From Calothrix sp. NIES-2098 (GTDB lineage Bacteria; Cyanobacteriota; Cyanobacteriia; Cyanobacteriales; Nostocaceae), in NCBI GenBank assembly GCA_002368175.1, contig AP018172.1:7815001-7879000 (forward strand): a stretch of 64,000 bases of DNA, read 5' to 3'. Under the pieces are notes generated by a model that saw only the letters and a list, made by a program, of their open reading frames with translations, searched no databases and was not told the DNA's origin. Below are positions 1 through 9,426 of the stretch, one piece after another (positions within the stretch are counted from its first letter, which is position 1; each line of letters opens with the position of its first letter). The translations under genes were made by a program, and so were the position numbers.

Positions 1-35
1 CATCTGATGAACATTGGAGAATTTATAAATATTCT

Positions 36-1285
36 CAGGACTTACGCAACTGGCACAATGCGATCGTTAGTTCATAGTACATAGGTATTAATTAAATCTG
101 ATTTTGAAAGCTTTGCCTTCGTAATAGAAGTCGCTGTCTTGGAAGTACTATCGAAATATTCGTGAGAAAATAGGTAGAGGTTATATTAGATAAATTTCGC
201 TAAGGGTAATGAGATTTACTAAGCTTAATTACTGCCAATATTTATTAAGTAGTCAAATTAATTATACAATTACCAATTTGGCAGAGCATTTAGAGAGTAT
301 TAGTCATGACGCAATTAACTATTATTTGAAAACCGAAAAATTAACACCTCGTTTACTATGGGATAACGTGAAAGAGGTCGTTGAGTCTGATGAAAATGGT
401 TACATCATATTTGATGATAGCGTTTTAGATAAAAAGTATTCTGAAGAAATAGAAATAGTCAGAAGACAATATAGTGGTAATGAGCATGGTGTCCTGAAAG
501 GCATTGGTGTAGTTAGCTGCGTGTATGTCAACCCTACACTTCAAAGATTTTGGGTCATAGATTATCGAATTTTTAATCCTGATGTCGATGGGAAAACCAA
601 GATAGACCATGTGAAAGATATGCTCCAAAACCTTGTGTATCATAAGCTTTTACCATTTGATACTGTTTTGATGGATACATGGTATGCGGTACACAGTTTA
701 ATGCTATATATTGATAGCTTAGACAAAATTTATTATTGCCCTTTAAAAAATAATCGTTTAGTTGATGATACATTTGGTCAAGAAAAATATAAACGGATTG
801 AATTATTAGAATGGAACCAAGAAGAATTAGACTGTGGTAAAATCATAAAAATTAAAGGATTCCCAGCTAATAAAAAAGTGAAACTATTCCGGGTTACTGT
901 TTCTACCAACAGAACGGATTATGTCGCCACTAACGATTTATCTCAAAGTTCCACGGATGTTGTACAACAGGTGTGTAAAATTCGTTGGAAAATAGAGGAG
1001 TTTCACAGGGAAATTAAACAACTAACTGGCATTGAATCTTGCCAGTGTCGGAAAGCTAGACTCCAAAGAAATCATATTGCTTGTGCAATGTTGGTTTGGG
1101 TTAGGTTAAAGAATTTAGCCTATAGAACTGGCAAAACTATCTATCAAATCAAGCATAACTTGCTTTCTAATTATTTAATTCAGCAACTGAAGCGCCCAAG
1201 TATTTTTATGTGCTTGGTTTGATTTATATTGTCGCGTGTCAGGGCTTTGCCCTGCCTGCTATTTGTGCCAATTGCGTAAGTCCTA
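36..1285 (+). mobile_element. Insertion sequence, IS4/IS701-like, about 1250 bp
   Basis: The element carries one transposase gene. Its ends are near-perfect inverted repeats at 37-56 (aggacttacgcaactggcac) and 1265-1284, matching at 19 of 20 positions. A 5-bp direct repeat, attct, lies immediately outside at 31-35 and 1286-1290 and fits a target-site duplication. Removing the element and one attct copy restores an open reading frame across the junction, which supports these limits. The outermost base pair (36/1285) is mismatched. The family assignment rests on the transposase only. Confidence 0.85.
209..1222 (+). CDS. DDE transposase (IS4/IS701-like)
   Basis: This 337-residue protein is the only gene of the IS. 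Likely DDE residues are the Asp in FDDSVLDK (near residue 70), the Asp in LMDTWYA (near 155) and the Glu in RWKIEEFHREIKQ near the C terminus. The last motif, followed by TGIE and CQCRK, is the usual C-terminal signature of IS701-like cyanobacterial transposases. The frame is intact from start to stop, so the element may be active. The stop lies about 40 bp inside the right inverted repeat. The exact IS family is uncertain because only motif resemblance was used. Confidence 0.88.
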   Translation: MRFTKLNYCQYLLSSQINYTITNLAEHLESISHDAINYYLKTEKLTPRLLWDNVKEVVESDENGYIIFDDSVLDKKYSEEIEIVRRQYSGNEHGVLKGIGVVSCVYVNPTLQRFWVIDYRIFNPDVDGKTKIDHVKDMLQNLVYHKLLPFDTVLMDTWYAVHSLMLYIDSLDKIYYCPLKNNRLVDDTFGQEKYKRIELLEWNQEELDCGKIIKIKGFPANKKVKLFRVTVSTNRTDYVATNDLSQSSTDVVQQVCKIRWKIEEFHREIKQLTGIESCQCRKARLQRNHIACAMLVWVRLKNLAYRTGKTIYQIKHNLLSNYLIQQLKRPSIFMCLV

Positions 1286-2095
1286 ATTCTAATATTGCCG
1301 AACTAATTGATAGCATTTGCACAAGTTATAAATCTAGTCTTGGCGCAGATGTTTATACTTTGATAAGTCATTATTCTATATTAATTAGGAGACATATTAT
1401 GACTGATTCAGAAGTTGCTGAACTGTGCCGTAAAATATATTCCAAGCATAAACAAGCACTCGATTTAATTTTTGAACATCGTGTAGATTTACAATCAGAA
1501 ATTGCTACTATAGTTTACGATTTAGCAAGTAAAGATATTGATAATCAAAAAGGTTCTGTCCTTTTTCTTAGTACTAAATCTGTAGGATTTGATCTCAGAG
1601 AATGGAAAGAGGTAAATTTACCTCTTTACTTCTATTTTGATAATGATACCGAAAATCTTAGGCTACAACTTGGCATTAGCTCTGGAGAGCAATATAGACG
1701 TGACAAAATGTACCACTTCTGCCTAAGTAACCCAACAATTTTTAAGAATAATGCTAGATGGTCTGATAGATGGATAACTATTTATCAAAAAGATATTTTA
1801 AATAGTAAAGATTATAAACTGGCAAACATTGAGGATTTAACAAAAAAAATACAGGAATTTTGGGAAAATTTTATTAAAGATGACTTTCTAAAAATAGAAA
1901 AAATAATCAATGAAAATAGAGATAAGTTAATCAACTAAAATAACTTTGTACATCTTTCAGTGTAAGGATGAAGTTTAGCGATCGCTCATTTTATCCAAGC
2001 AGGTTTACGTTTGTCCGATCGCTCTCCACGTTCTCCAAAATGCGATCGCCTACCAAACCCCACTAAACTAGAAAGTAATATCTTGGGGTAAGCTT

Positions 2096-2683
2096 ATGGA
2101 CACCGCTACAATAACTTTGCCTCTTAGCCTGAAATTAAAAATCGACTTGACTGACGATCAGTTTTTCCAGATGTGTCAGAAAAACCGCAATTATCGATTT
2201 GAGCGCACAGCAACAGGTGAATTATTAATTATGACACCATCAGGAAGCGATACAGACAGGCGCAACGTTAAAATCACTACCCAACTTGATATTTGGAATG
2301 AGCAAAATCATTTAGGTGAAGTATTTGGCCCTTCTGCTGGCTTTAAACTTCCCAATGGCGCAGATCGTTCTCCTGATGCTTCTTGGGTAAAAATTGAGCG
2401 CTGGAATGCTTTAACCCCAGAAGAACAAGAAAAATTTGCCCCGATTTGTCCTGATTTTGTAGTGGAGTTACGCTCGCCTAGCGATTCGCTGAAGGACTTG
2501 CAAGATAAAATGCAGGAATATATCGCAAATGGCGCTCAATTAGGCTGGTTAATCGATCGCAAAAACAAGCGAGTAGAAATTTATCGTCCAGGTAAAGATG
2601 TAGAGATATTAGAAAATCCAGCTACCTTATCAGGCGAAGATGTATTACCTGGATTCGTGTTGCATTTACAGCAGATTATGTAA
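2096..2683 (+). CDS. Uma2-family (DUF820) putative endonuclease
   Basis: This 195-residue protein belongs to the Uma2 family, a PD-(D/E)XK-fold group very abundant in filamentous cyanobacteria and of unknown cellular role. Typical motifs are YRFERTATGELLIMTPSG near residues 44-61, the Asp in SPDASWV, and the ELRSPSDSL segment whose Glu, with a later Lys, forms the predicted metal site. Length is normal for the family. A G-rich stretch (ggggta) lies just before the ATG. It is convergent with mutS, with only about 9 bp between the two stops. Uma2 genes are often accessory and mobile-linked, in keeping with the disrupted nuclease-like gene and IS next door. Confidence 0.85.
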   Translation: MDTATITLPLSLKLKIDLTDDQFFQMCQKNRNYRFERTATGELLIMTPSGSDTDRRNVKITTQLDIWNEQNHLGEVFGPSAGFKLPNGADRSPDASWVKIERWNALTPEEQEKFAPICPDFVVELRSPSDSLKDLQDKMQEYIANGAQLGWLIDRKNKRVEIYRPGKDVEILENPATLSGEDVLPGFVLHLQQIM

Positions 2684-2692
2684 TGTACACAT

Positions 2693-5263
2693 CTATAAAC
2701 CCTCTCGTAAACCGATCGCAATTTTACTGTGTTTTTCAATCTGTCCCATCACTTGTTTAGCTCGTTGAATGACCACAGCTGGTAAACCTGCTAACCGTCC
2801 CGCTTCAATACCGTAGGATTTATCAGCGCCTCCTGGTTGAACTTGGTGTAAAAAGATAATTTGGTCGGGTAATTCCTTCACTGTTACCTGATAATTAGCG
2901 ACATTTGCTAACATCCCTGCGAGTTCGTTCAACTCGTGGTAGTGCGTGGCAAAAATTGTTCGGGAACGGATATCTGTGGCGAGATACTCAGCTACAGCCC
3001 AAGCTATCGAAAGTCCATCAAAAGTTGCCGTTCCCCGACCAATTTCATCTAACAATACTAGCGATCGCGATGTGGCATGATTGAGAATATTCGCTGTTTC
3101 ATTCATCTCCACCATAAAGGTAGATTGACCAGTAGCTAAATCATCTACTGCACCTACACGAGTGAAAATGCGATCGCATATTCCCAACTTCGCAAACCTA
3201 GCTGGGACAAAACTCCCCGTTTGCGCCATTAACTGAATCAACCCTACCTGACGCAAATAACAACTCTTACCACTGGCATTTGGCCCGGTGAGGATAATTA
3301 AGTCAGGTTTGTCATTTGTTAATGACTCTTGACCCAACTGGGTGGAATTGGGTACAAAGAACCCCGCAGGTAAAGACTGTTCAACTACCGGATGTCTGCC
3401 ATCGATGATTTCTATTTCCCGTCCTGGTAAGATTTCTGGACGACAGTAACCTTGCTGCGCCGCTAACTCTGCCAAACCACACAATACATCCGCCGCCGCC
3501 ACCGCGCGGGAAAGATGGCGAATTACTTCCGCCTGTACTCCGACTTCTTCTCGCAAGGCGACAAAAATTTCATATTCCAACTGATTCAAATCATCGCGTG
3601 CTGAAAGAATTCGAGATTCCCGTTCTTTTAACTCTGGTGTAATGTAACGTTCCTCATTTGTTAGCGTTTGCTTGCGGATGTAATTTGCGGGTACTTGGTC
3701 AGATTTAGCACGGGAAATACTAATGTAATAACCAAAAGTTTTATTAAATCCTACCTTTAAAGTTGGGATTCCTGTTCTTGCTCTCTCGTCAACTTCTAAA
3801 TTGGCAATCCACTGTTGATCCGCTTCTACGGTTGCTTTTCTCTCATCCAACAGGCTATTTACACCAGGACGAATCAAGCCACCTTCCTTAATATGTATGG
3901 GTGGTGACTCGACAATATGGGCGTGTAATTTTTGTGCCAAATCTTCTAATATCGGTGGCACGTTCTGCAAAGCCCTCAGAAAGGGAGAATTCGCTTCAGC
4001 TACTAACTCGGATAATTCTGGTAGGCGTGAGAGAGAATCTGCCAAAGCCATTAAATCTTTAGCGTTAGCAGTACCAGAACCCGCCCTCCCGGTTAACCGT
4101 TCGAGGTCATAAATTTGACGTAATAATTGCCGCAAATCTTGACGTAACGCTGTATTTTCTACCAATTCTTGAATGGTATCTTGCCTTGCGCGAATGCCTT
4201 TAATATCAATTAGCGGTTGCAGTAACCACCGTCGTAAAGCCCGCCCGCCCATCGCTGTGCTAGTTCTATCTAATGCCCACAGCAGGGAACCATGAAATGT
4301 CCCATCACGGACAGTTTGGGTAATTTCCAAGTTACGCCTGGTTTGATGGTCAACAATTAGATAGTCGGTGACGGTATAGGTGCGTAACAGTTGTAGAGGA
4401 ACTTGGTTTTCTTTTTGAGTATCTTCCAGGTATTCGAGAAGCCCACCAGCAGCGCGGACAGCGAGGGGGAGGTGTTCGCAACCCAATCCTTCAAGCGATC
4501 GCACTTTAAATTTCTGCAATAATCTACTTCTGGCTTCCCCTTGCGAAAATGGTACTTGCGATCGCAAACAATAACAAAAAGCTGGCGGTAAACATTGGGG
4601 GAGATGGGGTGAAGTTTCTCCCGGACGCAGTAAACTACCCAAATCGGGAGCATTCGTCGGAAACAGCACCTCCGAAGGCTGCAAGCGCATTAATTCCTGA
4701 GTCAGGTGTTCTAGATCGCTACCTTGAGATGTCAGAAATTCCCCTGTTGAGATATCTGCGTAGGCTAGTCCCCAATGATTAGCCGCAATTACCACAGAAG
4801 CTAGGTAATTATTGCGACTTGCTTTCAACATTCCCTCTTCTAGCAGAGTCCCAGGGGTAAGAATGCGCGTCACCTCGCGCCGTACTAACCCCACAGCTTC
4901 CGAAGCATCTTCTACTTGGTCGCAAATCACCACAGCGTAGCCTTTTTCTACCAGTTGGGTAGTGTAGCGTTCCCATGCGTGGTGGGGGACACCAGTCATC
5001 GCCACCCGACCCACTTCACCGCCGTGTTTGCTAGTCAGAACCAGTTCCAGTTCGCGAGATACAGTTACAGCATCTTGGAAAAAAGTTTCAAAGAAATCTC
5101 CCACCCGATACAGCAGCAGCGCATGAGGATACTTATCCTTCACCTCTACATAATGCTGGTACATCTTACTAAGCTTGCTGCGGTCTACCAGACGCGTGTC
5201 CGAGTGAGGCGCACTAGGATCGTTGGGTTCCGTTGGCTGAATGTCAAAATCAGAAGCGGTCAT
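2693..5263 (-). CDS. mutS: DNA mismatch repair protein MutS
   Basis: MutS (856 residues, normal length) recognises base mismatches and small loops and starts mismatch repair. The mismatch-reading Phe-x-Glu motif is visible at F57-F58-E59 (GDFFETFF). The C-terminal ATPase has Walker A GPNASGKS at 660-667, Walker B LVLLDEIGRGT with D739/E740, and the THYHEL segment. The first ~30 residues are a Pro/Asp-rich extension common in cyanobacteria. No mutL is in the window. It is transcribed away from the histidine kinase gene across a 355-bp gap. Confidence 0.97.
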   Translation of the reverse strand: MTASDFDIQPTEPNDPSAPHSDTRLVDRSKLSKMYQHYVEVKDKYPHALLLYRVGDFFETFFQDAVTVSRELELVLTSKHGGEVGRVAMTGVPHHAWERYTTQLVEKGYAVVICDQVEDASEAVGLVRREVTRILTPGTLLEEGMLKASRNNYLASVVIAANHWGLAYADISTGEFLTSQGSDLEHLTQELMRLQPSEVLFPTNAPDLGSLLRPGETSPHLPQCLPPAFCYCLRSQVPFSQGEARSRLLQKFKVRSLEGLGCEHLPLAVRAAGGLLEYLEDTQKENQVPLQLLRTYTVTDYLIVDHQTRRNLEITQTVRDGTFHGSLLWALDRTSTAMGGRALRRWLLQPLIDIKGIRARQDTIQELVENTALRQDLRQLLRQIYDLERLTGRAGSGTANAKDLMALADSLSRLPELSELVAEANSPFLRALQNVPPILEDLAQKLHAHIVESPPIHIKEGGLIRPGVNSLLDERKATVEADQQWIANLEVDERARTGIPTLKVGFNKTFGYYISISRAKSDQVPANYIRKQTLTNEERYITPELKERESRILSARDDLNQLEYEIFVALREEVGVQAEVIRHLSRAVAAADVLCGLAELAAQQGYCRPEILPGREIEIIDGRHPVVEQSLPAGFFVPNSTQLGQESLTNDKPDLIILTGPNASGKSCYLRQVGLIQLMAQTGSFVPARFAKLGICDRIFTRVGAVDDLATGQSTFMVEMNETANILNHATSRSLVLLDEIGRGTATFDGLSIAWAVAEYLATDIRSRTIFATHYHELNELAGMLANVANYQVTVKELPDQIIFLHQVQPGGADKSYGIEAGRLAGLPAVVIQRAKQVMGQIEKHSKIAIGLREGL

Positions 5264-5618
5264 AAATGCAAGGAGTTACGCACGGAAAAGCCACAGGATC
5301 TGATGATAACTTGATTGATAGTGGAATTGCGATCGCTCAAGATTTTTTCATCCTTTAGTAATTTTGCCTAGAGTATGCGTAGAATTACAGTTGATTTTCC
5401 TAAAAGCTGGAAATTAGCATTATTTACCTTTAGGAATCATTCGACGAGTTTAAAGCAGCTTAGGATACCCTATTCTCGATAAATTCCCACGTTTCCTGTG
5501 ATTTTAAGTGGTAATCGGGGAATCATAACTTTGTAACGTTTGATGAACCTTGCAATTATCGCAATGGTTGTTTGGTCTGTCACCAAAAATCTTACTTCAA
5601 CGGTAAAGGATTGAAAGT
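5264..5618. other. Intergenic region between mutS and the histidine kinase gene
   Basis: This 355-bp divergent spacer must hold the promoters of both flanking genes. One HIP1-like site (gcgatcgctc, near 5330) is present. No gene, RNA or convincing promoter hexamers are recognisable. Confidence 0.5.
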
Positions 5619-6995
5619 ATGCTGGCTATGCATAGCATGACATGTGCTAATGAGTTGAACTTGCAATTGGAGTCAACTTTAAAAGATTTACCACTGTGGT
5701 CAGTTTACGTTGAAGTCAAGAATCCGGTAAACGATCTAACGACAATTTTCAAACAAGAACCGCTACTACCGGGAATTATTCTGACTAAAAATCAGGAATA
5801 TGTGGGGATGATTTCGCGGCAAAGATTTTTTGAACATATGAGCCGTCCCTATAGTTTGTCACTATTTGCCACACGCCCTATCGAAAATTTAATTAACTTT
5901 CTTCAGCCAGAAGTGTGTGTAATTTCTGAAGAAACACCAATTGTAGAAGCAACTCAGCTAGCATTACAGCGAGTACCTCAACTTGTTTATGAGCCGATTC
6001 TAGTAAAAACTAAGTCGGGAAAATATCAGCTAATAGATTTTCATCAGTTACTTTTAGCCTATTCTCAGATTAATGTCTTAACATTAGCTCAACTAGAGCA
6101 AGTAGAAGAACAATCTAAAATTACCGAAGCAGGTTTTCGTACCCTCAAGCATAACTATACAAAATTTGTCCAGAATGAAAAGATGGCTGCTTTGGAACAA
6201 CTGGTTGCAGGAATTGCACATGAAATTAACAATCCTGTCAGCTTTATAGCAGGTAACATTGTCTATGCGATCGCCTACAGCCAAGATTTACTGGATTTAG
6301 TTAGCTTGTACCAAAAGTATTATCCCGAACCAGTAGCGGAAATTCAAAATGCGATCGCTGATATTGAACTAGAATTTTTGAAAGCTGATTTTCTCCAACT
6401 GCTGAATTCTATGAAGGCGGGTACAGAACGTATCCACGAGATAGTTTTAGCTTTACGAAATTTCTCTCGTCTTGATGAATCCGAGAGAAAAATAGTTGAT
6501 ATTCATGAAGGGATTGATAGTACTTTACTATTATTACAAAGCCGCCTAAAAAATCAGCAAACAGGTCAAATAATTACCGTGATTAAAGAGTACGATCAAC
6601 TTCCTTTAGTAGAATGCTATCCGGGACTACTCAACCAGGCTTTTATGAATATTCTGGCGAATGCTATTGATGCTATTTTTAATAATTATGATTGCTCTAG
6701 TTTACCAGCTTCATCTCCAAAATATCCCCTAATTCGGATTCGTACTGAACTCATAGATGATAAGCATATAATTATCCGCATCGCCGATAATGGTTTGGGA
6801 ATACCTAAAAATATACAAAAGCGGTTATTTGACCCGTTCTTTACTACTAAAAGTGTCGGTAAAGGCACGGGATTAGGGTTATCTATCAGCTATCAAATTA
6901 TTGTAGATAAACATGGCGGTCAGTTGCAATGCATATCTGTAGTAGGAGAAGGCACTGAGTTCATTATTAAAATTCCCGTTCAGCTTGATTCATGA
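5619..6995 (+). CDS. Sensor histidine kinase with CBS-like N terminus
   Basis: This 458-residue two-component kinase has no evident membrane helix, so it is probably cytoplasmic. Residues about 40-150 resemble a CBS-type pair, with segments such as VGMISRQRFFEH and a phosphodonor-like DFHQLL. A coiled linker follows, then the H box GIAHEINNPVSFI with phospho-acceptor His201. The ATP-binding domain has the N box (NILANAIDAI), G1 (IADNGLGIP), F box (FDPFFTTK) and G2 (GTGLGLSIS). An AAGGA ribosome site sits 8 bp before the ATG. No response regulator is adjacent, so its partner is unknown. Confidence 0.92.
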   Translation: MLAMHSMTCANELNLQLESTLKDLPLWSVYVEVKNPVNDLTTIFKQEPLLPGIILTKNQEYVGMISRQRFFEHMSRPYSLSLFATRPIENLINFLQPEVCVISEETPIVEATQLALQRVPQLVYEPILVKTKSGKYQLIDFHQLLLAYSQINVLTLAQLEQVEEQSKITEAGFRTLKHNYTKFVQNEKMAALEQLVAGIAHEINNPVSFIAGNIVYAIAYSQDLLDLVSLYQKYYPEPVAEIQNAIADIELEFLKADFLQLLNSMKAGTERIHEIVLALRNFSRLDESERKIVDIHEGIDSTLLLLQSRLKNQQTGQIITVIKEYDQLPLVECYPGLLNQAFMNILANAIDAIFNNYDCSSLPASSPKYPLIRIRTELIDDKHIIIRIADNGLGIPKNIQKRLFDPFFTTKSVGKGTGLGLSISYQIIVDKHGGQLQCISVVGEGTEFIIKIPVQLDS

Positions 6996-7009
6996 ATCGC
7001 AAAGTATTT

Positions 7010-7046
7010 AGGACTTTAGTGCTTAAAAATCTCAAACTAAAGTCCT
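7010..7046. repeat. 11-bp inverted repeat after the histidine kinase gene
   Basis: AGGACTTTAGT (7010-7020) and ACTAAAGTCCT (7036-7046) form a perfect 11-bp stem with a 15-nt loop. A short T-rich run follows. It could end transcription of the kinase gene, but the loop is long and the U tract weak; it may instead be a small dispersed palindrome. Confidence 0.5.
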
Positions 7047-7089
7047 GACTACAAAGTTTTCTCTTTACAAAAGCTCAAAATAGGAACCC

Positions 7090-8184
7090 TTACTCACCCA
7101 CTTCAACAGGAGAAGGAGGTTTGATATGGTCATTAGATACAATGACTTGACTAAATGCTCCATCACGCCAGCTATCTACTATATCTTTGATAAAGCTGGC
7201 AATAGGTATAGCAATTAATAAACCTAAAACGCCGCCTAATTTAGCCCCTATCAATAAAGAAATTACTACCCATACAGGATTTAAGCCCGTTAGATTACCC
7301 AAAAGACGAGGCGCAATAAAATTAGCATTTACTTGGTCAATTGCTACAGCTGTACCTAATACTTCTACTCCTAACCAAATATTTTGTAAAGCTACTAAAA
7401 AACTAACTATAGTAATGCCTATTCCTGTACCAAAAGGGAAAAGTGAGAAAAAGCCAATACCAATTCCAAAAAGTAGCGCTAACGGAACTTGTAGTGTCAA
7501 AAATGCTAATGTAATTGCCGATCCTAAAACTGCGCCTAATGTAGCTTGACCAATAAAATAATTATGAAAATCTTCTCGCAATAATTCCCGTACTTTTGGG
7601 CCAATGTGAGGAGGAAACCACTGAAAAATTCCATCCCAGAGGCGATCGCCGTTTAATACCATATAGACAGTTAGCACTACTGTCAACAACACATTCACGA
7701 CTACACCAATAGTATCAAAAGCAACACTGAGAATTCTTCCGGTAAAAGATTGAAGTTGATTAGACAATCTTTCTAATACTTGGGTAGCTAAACCAGTTAA
7801 ATTCACTGGAAGTTGTTGTGTTGCCGCCCAGTTTTGAAAAGCTTGAATTTGTTGACTGGCAGAATCAATCCAGTAGGGAAGAATATTAGCTAATTCATTC
7901 AGCTGCTGTATAATCAGCGGTACTAAAGTGATACCTAAAGCTACTAAAATCACTACAGTTAATAGTAAAACTACCACAATAGCTAGGTTGCGTTTTACCC
8001 CACGTTCCTGAAGAAACTGAATTGGATAATTTAATACAAAAGCTAGTAAGATAGCGGCAGCAAAAATACTTACTAGAGGTTGAAAATATTGCACAACCTG
8101 GAGTAATAGCCAACCATTAAGAATGGCAATTGGGAATGCCAATCCGATACTTAACCAGCGTGGTAGTTTGTTTACTGATTGCAT
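7090..8184 (-). CDS. AI-2E family (PerM/YdiK-type) transporter
   Basis: This polytopic membrane protein of about 364 residues belongs to the AI-2E/UPF0118 family. Family members are putative exporters or ion antiporters; the substrate here cannot be told. Hydrophobic segments begin at LSIGLAFPIAILNGWLLL, and the typical central segment TVVLTVYMVLNGDRLW and C-terminal glycine-rich helices (IGIGFFSLFPFGTGIGI) are present. The frame could begin at a GTG at 8199, but the ATG at 8184 has a GGAG ribosome site at proper distance and is preferred. Confidence 0.88.
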   Translation of the reverse strand: MQSVNKLPRWLSIGLAFPIAILNGWLLLQVVQYFQPLVSIFAAAILLAFVLNYPIQFLQERGVKRNLAIVVVLLLTVVILVALGITLVPLIIQQLNELANILPYWIDSASQQIQAFQNWAATQQLPVNLTGLATQVLERLSNQLQSFTGRILSVAFDTIGVVVNVLLTVVLTVYMVLNGDRLWDGIFQWFPPHIGPKVRELLREDFHNYFIGQATLGAVLGSAITLAFLTLQVPLALLFGIGIGFFSLFPFGTGIGITIVSFLVALQNIWLGVEVLGTAVAIDQVNANFIAPRLLGNLTGLNPVWVVISLLIGAKLGGVLGLLIAIPIASFIKDIVDSWRDGAFSQVIVSNDHIKPPSPVEVGE

Positions 8185-8238
8185 GAGTGGGAACTCCACA
8201 AAAGGCTCTAAATTTATTTTTGCTTCTGGGGACTGGAA

Positions 8239-8280
8239 GGGAGTGTGGGAAGTGTGGGGAGTGTGGGAGGAGTGGGGAGA
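8239..8280 (+). repeat. Short G-rich tandem repeat (about 9 bp, agtgtggga type)
   Basis: Four to five degenerate copies of a unit like gtgtgggga lie between the transporter and Nudix genes. A reverse-complement version occurs at 9233-9266, about 1 kb away. This is the short tandem repeat type common in Nostocales spacers. Confidence 0.75.
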
Positions 8281-8318
8281 AATGACAAACGATACAATAC
8301 CCCATCCATACCCATTAA

Positions 8319-8750
8319 CTATCGATCGCTTTCAATAAAATCCAGCATGATTCGCTGATGCATAGGCCCTAAAGGTCTGACCTCGCCAGCGTTTTGGGAA
8401 TAACAGTTACCCTCGCGAATATCTTCTGGTGTTAAGAAACCCATATCCCAGCCTTCATTTAAAACCAGTTGATTAAAACCTACCAACAGTGGTGCATAAA
8501 AAACGTGACGGATAACTTTTTCATCCCAATAACAGGCAAATTCAGAGAAATTTGGGTAATTATAACCAATTTCTTCTAAAATTTCTCGCTTGACCGCAAT
8601 ATCTGGGGTTTCGCCGGACTCAATATGTCCACCAAACAGCGCCCAGTAACCTGGGTAGAGAATAGTAGGGATATTGTCTCGCAGTTGCATGAGAAACTTG
8701 TTTTCTTGGTAGAGAATTGCGATCGCAACCTGTACCTGATGATTGTTCAT
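8319..8750 (-). CDS. Nudix hydrolase
   Basis: This 143-residue protein hydrolyses a nucleoside diphosphate linked to another group; the exact substrate is not evident. The Nudix box runs from about G41 to Y63 (GGHIESGETPDIAVKREI, then LEEIGY) and matches the GX5EX7REUXEEXGU pattern fully. It lies between a lipoprotein gene upstream and the AI-2E-type transporter downstream, all on the minus strand, but spacers with repeats make a single operon uncertain. Confidence 0.93.
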   Translation of the reverse strand: MNNHQVQVAIAILYQENKFLMQLRDNIPTILYPGYWALFGGHIESGETPDIAVKREILEEIGYNYPNFSEFACYWDEKVIRHVFYAPLLVGFNQLVLNEGWDMGFLTPEDIREGNCYSQNAGEVRPLGPMHQRIMLDFIESDR

Positions 8751-8780
8751 AAGTTTTATTTAGCTATTTCAAAATAATCA

Positions 8781-9188
8781 TCAAGAAGCTTCTTCTAGAT
8801 AGACTTCTCCCAATTCTTGACCTGCCAAGGGTATGCTTTGATAGCGAACTTTGCCTTTAATTACTACTTGCTCTCCTTTTGCCAACTTATTTTGATTAGT
8901 AACAACCCAGATTTTTCCTGTTGAGTCATCAATTTGATACGCCCATCGTTTCACAAGCGGCACTTGCCTTTCTACTTTACCTTGGATGTAAACTGTAGCC
9001 TGATTGTCTTTTACTGGCTTAATTTCCCGAATTGGCGTGACGTTACTTCCAATACGGAAATTACCGACGTTCAATCCAGACTGTGTTAAGTTACCACAAC
9101 CGCAAAGTCCTAGTATCAGCACAAAGGCCAATCCTAAGCGATAGAGAAAAATGTTTTTGTTGGTCATTTGTTGTTTGTCATTTGTCAT
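8781..9188 (-). CDS. Small predicted lipoprotein, OB-fold-like
   Basis: This 135-residue protein has a hydrophobic signal segment (RLGLAFVLILGLC) ending in a lipobox-like LCGC, so it is probably lipid-anchored and outside the cytoplasm. The mature part (VYIQGKVERQVPLVKRWAY, then KIWVVTNQ and GEQVVIKGKVRYQ) looks like a small nucleic-acid-binding-type OB barrel, but no function is known. The first seven residues come from a short repeat (atgacaaatgac type), so translation may start at the internal Met at 9167. An AGGTGA-like site precedes the 9188 ATG. Confidence 0.75.
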   Translation of the reverse strand: MTNDKQQMTNKNIFLYRLGLAFVLILGLCGCGNLTQSGLNVGNFRIGSNVTPIREIKPVKDNQATVYIQGKVERQVPLVKRWAYQIDDSTGKIWVVTNQNKLAKGEQVVIKGKVRYQSIPLAGQELGEVYLEEAS

Positions 9189-9266
9189 TGGTCACCTGTC
9201 AAGCGTTAAGGGTCAATGGTTATTATTTATTTCTCTCCACACTCCGCACACTTCCCACACTCCCTC
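9164..9266. repeat. Heptamer-type repeats upstream of the lipoprotein gene
   Basis: Copies of ttgtcatttgtcattggtca are followed at 9233-9266 by ctccacactccgcacacttc-like units that are the reverse complement of the 8239-8280 repeat. They are non-coding and run slightly into the 5' end of the lipoprotein frame. Confidence 0.7.
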
Positions 9267-9426
9267 TTTGAGATGATGCAGTGGATCTGAGAAGATAAGA
9301 CAGGATGATTTTGCTATTTGAGCGACGCTACGGCATAAAATAGCAAGACCATCATAGTCAACAGCCAAGCTACAGATGGCTAGAGGTGGAACTTTAGACT
9401 CAAGGCGAATATAGCTGTAAATTCTC

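Larger units (their letters stand above)
1..1938 (+). pseudogene. PD-(D/E)XK-type nuclease-like gene, interrupted by the IS
   Basis: The gene enters from the left edge (frame starting at base 3, residues SDEHWRIYKYS up to base 35) and resumes in the same frame at 1291 (NIAELIDSICTSY) to a stop at 1936-1938. The part after the IS codes for 216 residues. The sequence resembles a cyanobacterial family of PD-(D/E)XK nuclease-like proteins of unknown function, but the nuclease core would lie upstream of the window, so the name is tentative. The apparent start at 1210 lies inside the IS and is artificial. As it stands the gene is disrupted, although precise excision would repair it. Confidence 0.65.

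Noticed and set aside
1210..1290. Start of the nuclease-like gene at 1210
   Set aside because: These bases lie inside the IS and overlap the transposase end; the true 5' part is left of the IS.
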